A DNA stretch of 64,000 nucleotides from Caldimonas brevitalea (lineage in GTDB: Bacteria > Pseudomonadota > Gammaproteobacteria > Burkholderiales > Burkholderiaceae_C). How positions within the stretch are numbered: the stretch's first letter is position 1; every line of letters starts with the position of its first letter. Below are positions 45,701-53,535 of the stretch, in pieces. A program made the position numbers and the translations under genes. The notes under the pieces were generated by a model. That model saw nothing but the letters and a program-made list of their open reading frames with translations. It was not told the origin of the DNA and made no database searches. Where the stretch lies: the NCBI RefSeq assembly GCF_001017435.1, contig NZ_CP011371.1:3410001-3474000 (forward strand), read 5' to 3'.

Positions 45701-45996
45701 AGGTGCAGGCGCTGCTCGACACACCACCGCCGCACATGCGGCGCGCCGCGCAGACGCTGAGCCTGCGCACGCAAGCAGCCACGGCGGCGATCGCGGGGCT
45801 GCAACAGCTGGCAGCAGCAGGACGGCTTTCGTCTTCCCTCCCGACGCTGGCCGGCCACCTCGTGCACATGTCGGCCCACCGCATGTTCCGGCACGCCGCC
45901 AATCTGCAGGAGTTGGTGCTCTACGACCTGCTATGCCGGGCCTGGGATGCGCGCCTGCAACAACGGCAGCAGGCCGAGGCGACCGACCTCGGTTGA
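42736..45996 (+). CDS. LanB-type lantibiotic dehydratase, full length
   Basis: A 1086-residue class I lantibiotic dehydratase. The N-terminal glutamylation domain (about residues 1-800) starts with AGFFVLRTPALPWDEI and includes YLMRMAGRATPFGLFAGTS, the most recognisable LanB signature, and FLPRVVQGRLVLSLATWNL. The C-terminal 280 residues are the elimination or thiopeptide-type biosynthesis domain (GWLYLKLYCSVAAQDRLLCE, WFFVRYADPAPHLRLRL, YVPELVRYGG). LanB uses glutamyl-tRNA to dehydrate Ser/Thr of a precursor peptide. The ATG at 42736 has AAGGAGA well spaced; the in-frame ATG at 42676 is an alternative. No LanC, protease or exporter gene lies within 15 kb on either side, so the product may not be a classical lantibiotic. 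Confidence 0.93.
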   Translation: MQHPSKPKDVQRAKPGLRCAGFFVLRTPALPWDEIHAWSAELSARRTWDTDGALADALALDRQRLRQRLRSIIQRAEVQAALEVASPGLCHRLGPWLAGSPGRAALQLEATLVRYLMRMAGRATPFGLFAGTSTGRLSDRVHLVVPPRRHHVRHTRLDLEHVLQLAAHLSQDPSLRSQLRFIAASSVYEVAGRWRYHELRLQGRTRSCHLVDVEPTGYLRVVLQRAGDAPGATLDELAQALCAQFDDVDLTQAHDYLLELVDAGLLRSPLDLVLTGPDPVQALADRLRELPDGRVPAATLDEVQDALGELDRSRDDDDTRRRRLAHVEARLRSLPGVTDPARLLRIDLHKPGGDPQLSHRVADEVAAGAELLARLAVDGHERALDDFVHRFEQRYGDREVPLLEALDEDGGLGFGDDGVSATADTAPLLDGWAFAPQVPAAPAWTRRDAVLLRRLGETLQQQALEMELTEDDLHDLTEGQRPQLPPGMGVLVTLAPRPGAALAEPDYTLHLRRCLGPSSVRLLGRFCQGDAELERLVRAALRAEEACDPDAVHAEVVHLPQGRAGNVMARPVLREYEIPVLDPSGAPQDRQLPLSDLLVSVDRGRIQLRSARLDRRVLPHLSCAHAWRRSSCSAYRFLVSLAAHGSVEDAGFSWGALADAPFLPRVVQGRLVLSLATWNLAGREMPPEPGPDDAAHYAALQMWRARLKLPRFVCLEDGDLTLPVDLDNCLSLDSLVQQARRRASVRLCEMFPPPSDLVAEGEQGHYVHELVVPCVRAAAVAAPAFATSAPRWRHEEAGDDEAATGWLYLKLYCSVAAQDRLLCEVLRPAIAALRREPGFDRWFFVRYADPAPHLRLRLRGTPAWLWREAAPRLFAACGAAGDCIRSIATDRYVPELVRYGGPAGLDLCEQLFEADSDATVALIAGERNTGDRWRLALLGIAAWLEAFRFDPVQRRDVARACRDTQLTHFAGLPDLQRRLGATCRRHRAEVQALLDTPPPHMRRAAQTLSLRTQAATAAIAGLQQLAAAGRLSSSLPTLAGHLVHMSAHRMFRHAANLQELVLYDLLCRAWDARLQQRQQAEATDLG

Positions 45997-46022
45997 GGGC
46001 GTCGGCGACCGACGAAACGACA

Positions 46023-46052
46023 AGGGGCGGGCGCCTCACGGCGCCCGCCCCT
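46023..46052. terminator. hairpin between convergent LanB and M14 genes
   Basis: A 13-bp perfect inverted repeat (46023-46035 with 46040-46052, TCAC loop), very GC-rich, between two convergent stops. The T-run is weak on both sides; it is probably a shared terminator. Confidence 0.7.
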
Positions 46053-46073
46053 GTTAGGTCTAGCCTCGGAAGG

Positions 46074-48305
46074 TCAGAAGCTCACGGTCTGTTCCGCCGA
46101 GCACACCGCGGTCGAGCCGGCCTGGCACACCTTATAGGTCCAGGTGCCGGCCGGTTGCAGGTCGTTGAAGCTGCCGTCGTTGCGCACCGTCCGCAGCAGG
46201 CTGCCGTTGCGGTACACATCCACACGGTCCCCGGTGGCGCCGGTCCATTGCAGCTGGACCCAGCCGAACAACCACAGCTTCTTGACGTTGGCGGTCAGCC
46301 CGATGGTGGCCGGGCGCTTGACGGTCAGGTCCTGGCTGACCGTACGCGTCGCGGTGTTGTCCGAGACCGTCAGGGTCACCTTGTAGCTGCCGGGGCCGCT
46401 GAAGGTGTGGCCGGTCTTGACGCCGCTGGCATGGCCGCCGTCACCGAAGTTCCAGGCATAGGCCACGATGTTGCCGGTCGAGGCGCTGGCGTCGAACTGG
46501 CAGGTCAGCGCCGTGCAGTCGGCCGTGAAGGCGGCCTTCAGCGGCACCGGCGGCACCGCCTGGCTGACGTTCAGGAAGGCGGCGGACACCGGGCCGTATT
46601 GACCGGAAGCGTCGCGCGAGCGCACATAGACCAGATGGCGTCCGGTCTTCAGGCCCTTGGTGTTGAGCACCCCCTGGAAGCGTTCGGACTTGGCGTCGTA
46701 GCGCCCGTCCACCGGCTGCAGCGGCACCGCCACGGCGCCCGGCACCCACGGCGGCACGTCGATGTAGGCCTCGACGGCCGTGATCGGGTGCGTCGGCTCG
46801 GTGCCGTTGCTGTTGTTGTAGCGCTCGTCGGTCGCAGCACCTTCGATCCACGCCTCGGTGCCGGCCGGCACGCCGCCCTCGTCATAGATCAGCAGCGCGT
46901 TGACGTCCGGGCCACCGGGCAACAGGTACGGCGCGCGCGACACCTTGGCGGCGTAGACCAGCGCCGGCAGGTTGTCCGGCCGGATGGTGTTCTGGTAGGC
47001 GGTGCAGTCCTGGAAGAAGCTGGTGCCCAGCTCGAAGGTGTAGGCCGCCACCCCCAGCTCGCCATAGCTCGGGCCGTCGCTGGTGCCGTCGGTCGGGTAC
47101 AGGCCGATCGACTGGGTCGGCGTGTACTTGTTGAAGAAGGCGAAACGCCGCCCCAGTGTTTGCAGGGCATCGCCATTCGGCGCCGGCTCGGTGCCGGTGC
47201 CCCACGGCCACAGCACCAGCTGGCTGTAGCTGTGGATGTCGAGGTGGATGCCGCTGGTGTCGGGCGGTGCCGCGTCGGTGCGCGCCGGGCCGCGCCGGTC
47301 CGGCCAGATCTTGCGGATGTAGTTCTCCAGCGCCGCGACCTCAGGCTCGGACGAGGGGCTGGGCCCGCGGTAGACCATCGAGCATTGCTCGCCGCTCGAC
47401 CCTTCGTCGTTGGTGACGTTCCAGTCGAAGGTGAAGTTGCGGTTCAGGTCCGCCCCCGGCCAGTCGCCGGTCGGGCAGTAGTTCGTGTTGACGTTCTTGC
47501 GCCAGAGGATGCCCGCCTCGGCCTTCTTGCGGCCGTCGGGGTTGGTGTGCAGCAGGAAGTGCACCTCATGGTGATCGACCAGCCAGGTGGCGTCGGCGTC
47601 CTTGCCGTAGCCGTCGATCAGCCAGCGGGCGAAGTCCAGCGCGAGCGGCGCAGTGGCGTACTCACGCGCATGGATGGCGGAGTTGATCAGCAGCTTGGGC
47701 TTGTCGCCGGTCACCGCCTTGTTGGTCACCTTCAGCACGCGCAGGTCGTAACCGCCCTGCCCCTGTAGCTTCTGCCAGGATTGGCCGATCGAGAACCACT
47801 CGGCGAGGTTGGGGTGCCGGGTCACGATGTCTTCGGCGGCCGCAAAGGTCTCCTCGACCGTCTGATAGCAGGCATAGCCGGGAATGGCCTGAATGCCGAC
47901 GTCGGTCGCCGCCGCCGATGCGCTCTTGTTGCGCTGCCGGGCCGCATTGGCCGACTCGATGTCGGCGAGGAACTGGTCGCGCTTGGCGATGAACTCGGGC
48001 GCCGGCTCGATGCGGAAGCCGAAGCGCTGCAGCTTGGCGATCTCGTTGCGGCGCAGTTCCAGCACCAAATAGCCCTGGGCGTAATCGGCCTGCAGCAGGT
48101 TGGCGTGGAAGCTGATGGCCGCCTTGCGGCCGGTCGCGGCGTCGGGGAAGTAGGCCTTGTAGATCTCGGTGCGCTGGCGCTCCTGCGCGCGCAACTGGCT
48201 CGGTGCGCTGCTGTGCTCGGGCCCGGCAGAGGCCAGCGGCGCCGCGAGCGCGAAGCCGGCGGAAACCAGCAGCGTCGCACCTCTCGAAAGCATCGTCTTC
48301 TTCAT
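46074..48305 (-). CDS. secreted M14 zinc carboxypeptidase with PKD domain (copy 2)
   Basis: A 743-residue paralog of the enzyme at 10229-12460, same length and same layout: signal peptide (MKKTMLSRGATLLVSAGFAL), N-terminal propeptide-like region (AQERQRTEIYKAYFPDAATG), M14 domain with NSAIHAREYATA, HTNPDGRKKAE, DIHSYSQLVLWPWG and YTFELGTSFFQ, PKD domain (YAWNFGDGGH) and a C-terminal fibronectin-like module. All zinc and catalytic residues are kept. The two copies differ widely at silent positions and are in opposite orientation, so this is an old duplication. GAGGA precedes the ATG at 48305. Secreted peptidase, perhaps for nutrient use. Confidence 0.9.
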   Translation of the reverse strand: MKKTMLSRGATLLVSAGFALAAPLASAGPEHSSAPSQLRAQERQRTEIYKAYFPDAATGRKAAISFHANLLQADYAQGYLVLELRRNEIAKLQRFGFRIEPAPEFIAKRDQFLADIESANAARQRNKSASAAATDVGIQAIPGYACYQTVEETFAAAEDIVTRHPNLAEWFSIGQSWQKLQGQGGYDLRVLKVTNKAVTGDKPKLLINSAIHAREYATAPLALDFARWLIDGYGKDADATWLVDHHEVHFLLHTNPDGRKKAEAGILWRKNVNTNYCPTGDWPGADLNRNFTFDWNVTNDEGSSGEQCSMVYRGPSPSSEPEVAALENYIRKIWPDRRGPARTDAAPPDTSGIHLDIHSYSQLVLWPWGTGTEPAPNGDALQTLGRRFAFFNKYTPTQSIGLYPTDGTSDGPSYGELGVAAYTFELGTSFFQDCTAYQNTIRPDNLPALVYAAKVSRAPYLLPGGPDVNALLIYDEGGVPAGTEAWIEGAATDERYNNSNGTEPTHPITAVEAYIDVPPWVPGAVAVPLQPVDGRYDAKSERFQGVLNTKGLKTGRHLVYVRSRDASGQYGPVSAAFLNVSQAVPPVPLKAAFTADCTALTCQFDASASTGNIVAYAWNFGDGGHASGVKTGHTFSGPGSYKVTLTVSDNTATRTVSQDLTVKRPATIGLTANVKKLWLFGWVQLQWTGATGDRVDVYRNGSLLRTVRNDGSFNDLQPAGTWTYKVCQAGSTAVCSAEQTVSF

Positions 48306-48571
48306 GGTGTCCTCGATACGAATGTGCACGATGGAATGAAACGGTTGCGGGGCGCGGTGCAACCCAAAAACCGCTGATCCCGCAGGGAACGCCGATCGTC
48401 CTCATCGAACATGACTTGGGGACCGTAATGTCCCTTCGAGGGGTGCGGCACAGCTGTAGTGAATTAGTAAGAATGGCTGCGAATTGCATGGTTACGAAGA
48501 GCGCTGCGATGCTTGACATCGCCAGGGCTCGCGTCAACAGTGGGTGGCCCGTGCCTGCGAGGTAAGTGCAG

Positions 48572-49195
48572 ATGCAACCACCTGACGGCGAGGTCGACCC
48601 CGTCGTTCCTCCGCTGCAAGACGACCTCGACACACTCGACGCTCACCGCCTGCTCGTCGTGTGCCTGTTCATCTCGTCGTTCGCGATCGGCACGCTCTAC
48701 CTGGCGGTGGGCTTGTTCTTCGCGGCGACCGGTGAAGGTGGGCGGGTCGTGACGCCCCTCACCGCCACCATCGTGGCAGGCGCCGGCGGTGGTTTCGTCA
48801 GCTGTTTGCGCCGGCTGTACGCCTTTCAGGACGTGTTTCCCCGCAAGGGATACGAGCGCTTGTTCCGCCGCATGAACTTCTATGTGCTGGCGTATTCCAG
48901 CGTGCCGGCCCTGGTCGGCATGATCGGCGCGGTCGTCGTCTACCTGGTGTTCGCCGCCGGCTTGCTGCAGGGCGATCTGTTTCCGGCCTTCGAGTGTGTC
49001 CATGGCACCTGTCAGAGTTTCCAGGACTTCATCCAGTACTGGAGTCCTACCGATGCCCAGGCGTATGCCAAAGCGATCGTCTGGGGGTTCATCGCCGGCT
49101 TCTCCGAGCGCCTCGTGCCGGACATCCTGAACCGCATCGGCAGTGGTCAGAGCGCGGGCCATGCGACCAAGGTCGACAAGCGGCAAGTGGAGTGA
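48572..49195 (+). CDS. membrane protein, 207 aa
   Basis: A 207-residue protein with four hydrophobic segments (about residues 28-52, 63-80, 106-135 and 165-180) and a soluble N-terminal tail rich in Asp/Pro. The segment GFIAGFSERLVPDILNRI near the C-terminus is a motif found in a group of uncharacterised bacterial membrane proteins. Two Cys lie in a loop between segments 3 and 4 (ECVHGTC). GAGGTAAG precedes the ATG at 48572; a GTG two codons earlier is possible. Function unknown. Confidence 0.72.
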   Translation: MQPPDGEVDPVVPPLQDDLDTLDAHRLLVVCLFISSFAIGTLYLAVGLFFAATGEGGRVVTPLTATIVAGAGGGFVSCLRRLYAFQDVFPRKGYERLFRRMNFYVLAYSSVPALVGMIGAVVVYLVFAAGLLQGDLFPAFECVHGTCQSFQDFIQYWSPTDAQAYAKAIVWGFIAGFSERLVPDILNRIGSGQSAGHATKVDKRQVE

Positions 49196-49487
49196 GCCCC
49201 TAGGGTTAACCCTCAACATCCGGCGGCTCTCAACTGCCTTAACTTTGCCCCGGCAGGGTCAAGCGCTAGATGCCGCCATCGTGTGCGTCTTTGAGACACG
49301 TCAGAGGCCCCGCCGCACCCCCCTGAACGAGTGGGCAAAGCAGCGTGAACTTGTCGCCACTTCGTTCGTTTCTTTCTGTAACCTGGCGCCCCTGGGACAC
49401 AGTACCACGCGAGCGATCGCTAGCATCGGCCCATACCAAGTGACCAGTCCAGGTCATCTCAACGACAACAACCAAGGGGGCACCTCG

Positions 49488-50459
49488 ATGGGTGATCTCA
49501 AGCGACGCGCGTTCCGCATCGCCGTGATGCTTTCGGCCATGGCGGCCGGTTCCGCGCAAGCGCAAACGCCGACCGGCGAACCGATTTCGCCGCTGCCCGC
49601 CAAACCCGCGGCGGATCCGCGCAAGGTAGCCCTCGGCTCCCGACTGTTCCGTGACGTGCGTTTCGCGAAGGACAACTCGGTGTCCTGCGTGAGCTGCCAC
49701 AGCTTCCAGCATGGCGGCGCCGATCCGCGGCCGCTGTCGGTCGGGGCCGGCGGCAAGACCCATGTCTTCAACACCCCGACGGTCTGGAACTCGGGCCTGA
49801 ACTTCCGGCAGCAGTGGACCGGCGGCGCGGCCTCGCTCGAAGAGCTGACGGGCCTGGTGGTCAAGAGCCCCCGGGTGTTCAACTCGAGCTGGGAAGAGGT
49901 GCTGGGCAAGCTGAACCAGGACGCACAGCTGACGCGCGATTTCAAAGACTTGTATCCCGAGGGCATGACCGCGCGCAGCATCTCCGACGCGCTGGCCGTG
50001 TACCAGCGCTCGTTGCTGACGCCCTCGCGCTTCGACCGCTACCTGCAGGGCGATGCGAATGCCATCACCGCCATCGAGAAGCGCGGCTACGAGCGCTTCA
50101 AGGCGTATGGATGTGTCGGCTGCCACCAGGGCGTCAACATCGGCGGCAACATGTTCCAGCGTTTCGGCGCGATGGGCGACTACTTCAAGTCGCGCAGCGC
50201 CGCCGGCAAGCCGCTGACCGACGCCGACCAGGGCCGCTACAACGTCACCAAGAAACCCGAAGACCGCTATGTCTTCAAGGTGCCGAGCCTGCGCAACGTG
50301 GCGCTCACGCCGCCCTATTTCCACGATGCCTCGGCGAAGACGCTCGAGGAAGCCGTCGAGGTGATGTTCCGCTTCCAGTTGGGCCGCACCGCGCCGCGAG
50401 ACGACAAGGACGCGATCGTCAAGTTTCTCGGCAGCCTGAACGGCGAAATCAAGGAGTGA
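49488..50459 (+). CDS. di-haem cytochrome c peroxidase
   Basis: A 323-residue periplasmic protein (signal peptide ending AQAQ). Two haem c sites are present: CVSCH near residue 65 (NSVSCVSCHSFQHGG) and CVGCH near residue 210 (YGCVGCHQG). LGSRLFRDVRFAKD and PSLRNVALTPPYFHDAS are family signatures of the CcpA/MauG group, which reduces hydrogen peroxide using cytochrome c. Length is normal. The ribosome-binding region CAAGGGGG is seven bases from the ATG. A sensor kinase starts four bases after its stop, so the three genes 49488-53517 are probably one operon. Confidence 0.92.
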   Translation: MGDLKRRAFRIAVMLSAMAAGSAQAQTPTGEPISPLPAKPAADPRKVALGSRLFRDVRFAKDNSVSCVSCHSFQHGGADPRPLSVGAGGKTHVFNTPTVWNSGLNFRQQWTGGAASLEELTGLVVKSPRVFNSSWEEVLGKLNQDAQLTRDFKDLYPEGMTARSISDALAVYQRSLLTPSRFDRYLQGDANAITAIEKRGYERFKAYGCVGCHQGVNIGGNMFQRFGAMGDYFKSRSAAGKPLTDADQGRYNVTKKPEDRYVFKVPSLRNVALTPPYFHDASAKTLEEAVEVMFRFQLGRTAPRDDKDAIVKFLGSLNGEIKE

Positions 50460-50463
50460 GGAC

Positions 50464-52437
50464 ATGAAAGCCTGGCTCCGAGGGGCGTCGACCGCCGCCG
50501 TGCTCGTGCTGCTGGCCGGCGGCTGGGCCTATCTCTATACGCACAGCCGCACCGTCGACGCGCATCAACAAAATGCGACGCTGGCGATGCTGAAAGACCT
50601 GAAGCAGATCGACACCGACTGGGGCGCCGACGTGCTGCGCTCGCAAGCCGACCTGCACAAGTCGTACGACGCATTGGTCCGTCCGCTGCAACTGTTCGCC
50701 ACCCTCACCGCCCGCCTCGACGAAGAAGCGGCGGCCTGGGAGGACGCGGCGTTGCGCGACGCCTTGCTCGACATCAAAACCACCCTTGCCGAAAAGTCGG
50801 AACTGATCGACCGCTTCAAGGCCCAGAACTCGCTGCTGAAGAACTCGCTGCATTACCTGCCCACTGCACACCGCGACATCCAGTCGGCGATGCGGACTGA
50901 ACGCGACCGCAGCTTCTCGAGCACCCAACGGCTGCTGGGCACGCTGCCGGCGGAGCCGAAACGTGCGCAGGCGCCGGACGCGGAGATCAGCAGCGCCGTG
51001 GTGCAGGCCGACCTTGAAGCGCTGCGCCGCCGCATGGACGAGCAGGCGCGCCAGGCCCGGGCACTGAACCGCGAGGCCGTGGCGCTGGTGCAATGGGAAA
51101 ACGCTGTCACGCAGGTGGTGGGTGAGGCACTGCGCTACTACGCGGTGCCCGACGACGCCGAGGGCGAGAACCTGAAGCGCGAGCTCGATGCCCTGCGGGC
51201 CAGCCTGCCGGGCTACCCGGCAGCCCTGCAAGAGCCGATCGGCAACCTGGTCGCCCACGTCGAGGCTTTGCTGCAGTTGCGCAGCCGCCAGACTGCGCTG
51301 CTGCGGGACATTGCAGCGGTGCCGGTGCCGGCCAAGATCGACGCGCTGAGCAACGGCTTGATCGCCCGCTTCGATGCCGAGCTGGCGCAGCAAGGCCGCT
51401 ACAACGGTCTGCTGCTGTTCTACAGCGCAGCGGTGCTCACGCTGGTGTTCGGCGCCGCCGGCTTCATCACCTACCGCAACGCCACCGAGCGCCGCCGCCT
51501 GGCGGAACTGGTCGACCGCCAGACGCAGGAGCTGAAGGACAACGAGGCACAGCTGATCCACGCGCAGAAGATGAATGCGCTGGGCGAGATGGTGGCCGGC
51601 ATCACGCACGAAGTGAACACGCCGCTGGCGGCCGTGAAGAGCGGGCTGCAAAGCACGCGCGAGGTGATGACCACCATTGCCGAAGTCATCGACGGGGCCG
51701 GCCATCTCAGCGGCGCATTGCTGCAGCCGACGCCCAAGGAAGAGGCGCAGCGGCGCGAACGCAATGCGGCCTTGTCGGCGCGGGTGCGCCGGCTGGTCGA
51801 GTTGCGCGACGAACTGGCGTCGTTCCAGGCCGTCGAGACGGTCAACCAGCTGCTCGACGACGGCATCCGCAGCGTCGAGCACATCAGCCGCGTCATCTCC
51901 AACATGCTCAACTTCTCGCGCCTGGACCGCAGCCGTATCGCGCTGAGCCGGGTGGAAGACGGCCTGGAGAGCACGCTCGCGATGGCGGCCCACTTCCTCG
52001 GCAAGTACAAGGTGGTGAAGGAGTACGGCACCACCGAGCCGGTGCATTGCGACCTGGCCCAGATCAACCAGGTGCTGCTCAACCTGATCCGCAACGCCGC
52101 CCAGGCGCTGCCGGCCAGTGGCGGCACCATCACCTTGCGCACGGGCATGCGCGGACCCGGGCAGGTGTGCATCGAGGTGATCGACAACGGCCAGGGCATC
52201 ACGCCCGACGTGCTGCCCAAGATCTGGCAGCCGTTCTTCACCACCAAGAAGGAAGGCGCCGGCACGGGCCTGGGCCTGAGCACCAGCAAGAAGATCGTGG
52301 AAGCCCATGGCGGCACGATCGAAGTCAGCACCGAGGTGGGCGTCGGCACGCAGTTCACGATCGTGCTGCCGGTGCAGCCGCCCGCCGAGTTGTATGAACA
52401 GCAAGACCGGCTGGCGCTGGCGAGTGCTGGGGCATGA
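50464..52437 (+). CDS. membrane sensor histidine kinase with helical periplasmic sensor
   Basis: A 657-residue kinase. Helix 1 (residues 8-25) and helix 2 (about 315-335, LLLFYSAAVLTLVFGAAGF) enclose a sensor of nearly 290 residues, almost all helical (KDLKQIDTDWGADVLRSQAD, LDALRASLPGY), like the DAHL-type all-alpha sensor domains. A short coiled coil leads to HisKA (MVAGITHEVNTPLAAVKSG) and HATPase (DNGQGITPD, GTGLGLSTSKKIVEAHGG). A response regulator follows. Its stop codon is overlapped by the start of a micro-ORF. Because it follows a cytochrome c peroxidase, peroxide or redox stress is a possible signal. Confidence 0.9.
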   Translation: MKAWLRGASTAAVLVLLAGGWAYLYTHSRTVDAHQQNATLAMLKDLKQIDTDWGADVLRSQADLHKSYDALVRPLQLFATLTARLDEEAAAWEDAALRDALLDIKTTLAEKSELIDRFKAQNSLLKNSLHYLPTAHRDIQSAMRTERDRSFSSTQRLLGTLPAEPKRAQAPDAEISSAVVQADLEALRRRMDEQARQARALNREAVALVQWENAVTQVVGEALRYYAVPDDAEGENLKRELDALRASLPGYPAALQEPIGNLVAHVEALLQLRSRQTALLRDIAAVPVPAKIDALSNGLIARFDAELAQQGRYNGLLLFYSAAVLTLVFGAAGFITYRNATERRRLAELVDRQTQELKDNEAQLIHAQKMNALGEMVAGITHEVNTPLAAVKSGLQSTREVMTTIAEVIDGAGHLSGALLQPTPKEEAQRRERNAALSARVRRLVELRDELASFQAVETVNQLLDDGIRSVEHISRVISNMLNFSRLDRSRIALSRVEDGLESTLAMAAHFLGKYKVVKEYGTTEPVHCDLAQINQVLLNLIRNAAQALPASGGTITLRTGMRGPGQVCIEVIDNGQGITPDVLPKIWQPFFTTKKEGAGTGLGLSTSKKIVEAHGGTIEVSTEVGVGTQFTIVLPVQPPAELYEQQDRLALASAGA

Positions 52438-52516
52438 GCATGACCCGCCCGAAAGTGCCCGCACGCAGTGCGACGCACGGAGGTACCGAATGACCGCCAC
52501 TGAAAGCGAGCCATGA
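52434..52516 (+). other. two chained micro-ORFs linking kinase and regulator
   Basis: ATG at 52434 overlaps the kinase stop (ATGA) and reads 19 codons to TGA at 52491-52493. ATG at 52490 overlaps that stop (ATGA), has GGAGGT at 52479-52484, and reads MTATESEP to TGA at 52514-52516, which overlaps the regulator ATG at 52513 (ATGA). The regulator itself has only a weak ribosome-binding site, so it may depend on ribosomes re-initiating down this chain. Confidence 0.5.
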
Positions 52517-53517
52517 ACAAACCTTCCCTGCTGTTTGTCGACGACGAGCCGTCGATCCTGGTGGCGTTGCGGGTCGTGTTCCGCACCGGCTACGACGTCG
52601 TGACCACCACCGATGCCCATCAGGCGGTCGAGCTGCTGAAACAGAAGCGCTTCGACGTGATCGTCAGCGACCAGCGCATGCCCGAGATGACGGGGGTGCA
52701 ATTGCTGCGGCACGCCTGCGAGCTGTCGCCCGACACCACGCGCATCTTGCTGACCGGGTATTCCGATGCCGACGCCATCGTCGGCGCGATCAACGAAGGT
52801 GAGGTCTACCGCTACGCTCAGAAGCCCTGGGACAACGCGACGCTCAAGGCCCTGGTCGACGAGGCCGTGGTCGTGGCGCGGCGGGTGCGCGAGCCCGAGT
52901 CGGGCGTGGGCGAACTCGCCGAAGCGCTGGCGCCTCCGGAGCAGGAGGTCGCCGCGCCGGTGGCGGGCGACCGCGAAGTGGTGTTGGTGGTCGACCCGAA
53001 GTCGGCGCTGTACCCGCGCGCCCGCCACGAGATTGCCGCCGATTTCGAACTGGTCGCCGCCGCCCGCCTGGACGAGGTGTTCAAGTTCATGGACCGCTCT
53101 CCGGTGGGCATCATGATCTGCGCCTTCGACGTGCAGAACGAAGCCGACTGCCGCTTCCTGCAGGCCTTGAAGCAGCAGTACCCGCATCTGCTCGTGATCG
53201 CCGTGTGCGATTCGATGGACTCGGCGCGGCTGATCGAACTCATCAACCGCGCCAAGATCTTCCGCTTTGTCAAAAACCCCGTGCCGTGGGCACTGCTCGG
53301 GCGATATCTCGGCAGTGCCGTGTCGCACCTGCGTGAGCTGAAGCAGAACCCGGCCTTGCTGTATCGCCAGGCAGCCGACCCGCTGCCCGGGGTGGCTGCC
53401 CTCGTCGCGCCCGCCGCCGGCGCGCCCGCTGCACCGGCCGCCGTGCCCTTGGCCGGGGGCGCACGGTCGCTGAGCGGGTATTTCGCGAAGATGTTCGGCT
53501 TCTCGAAACGCCGCTGA
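52513..53517 (+). CDS. response regulator with receiver and pseudo-receiver
   Basis: A 334-residue protein. Residues 4-125 are an active-looking receiver (LLFVDDEPSI, VIVSDQRMPEMTG, LLTGYSD, YAQKPWDN) of the RpfG/RcsC-like group. Residues 155-275 repeat the fold, but the phospho-acceptor Asp is replaced: the strand reads VGIMICAFDVQN instead of a D-x-x-M-P site, so it is a pseudo-receiver. The tail is Ala/Pro-rich with no DNA-binding or enzymatic domain. It is the likely partner of the upstream kinase, acting through protein interaction. Confidence 0.85.
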   Translation: MNKPSLLFVDDEPSILVALRVVFRTGYDVVTTTDAHQAVELLKQKRFDVIVSDQRMPEMTGVQLLRHACELSPDTTRILLTGYSDADAIVGAINEGEVYRYAQKPWDNATLKALVDEAVVVARRVREPESGVGELAEALAPPEQEVAAPVAGDREVVLVVDPKSALYPRARHEIAADFELVAAARLDEVFKFMDRSPVGIMICAFDVQNEADCRFLQALKQQYPHLLVIAVCDSMDSARLIELINRAKIFRFVKNPVPWALLGRYLGSAVSHLRELKQNPALLYRQAADPLPGVAALVAPAAGAPAAPAAVPLAGGARSLSGYFAKMFGFSKRR

Positions 53518-53535
53518 CAGCGCGGTGCGGCGCGC

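Noticed and set aside
45933..47768. 611-codon plus-strand open frame through the LanB tail and M14 copy 2, as a possible LanC or transporter gene
   Set aside because: I looked for LanC zinc motifs and ABC motifs here; none is present and the frame is antisense to the M14 gene.
50449..53328. 959-codon minus-strand open frame opposite the kinase and response regulator
   Set aside because: Shadow frame; the sense-strand genes have clear HisKA, HATPase and receiver motifs.
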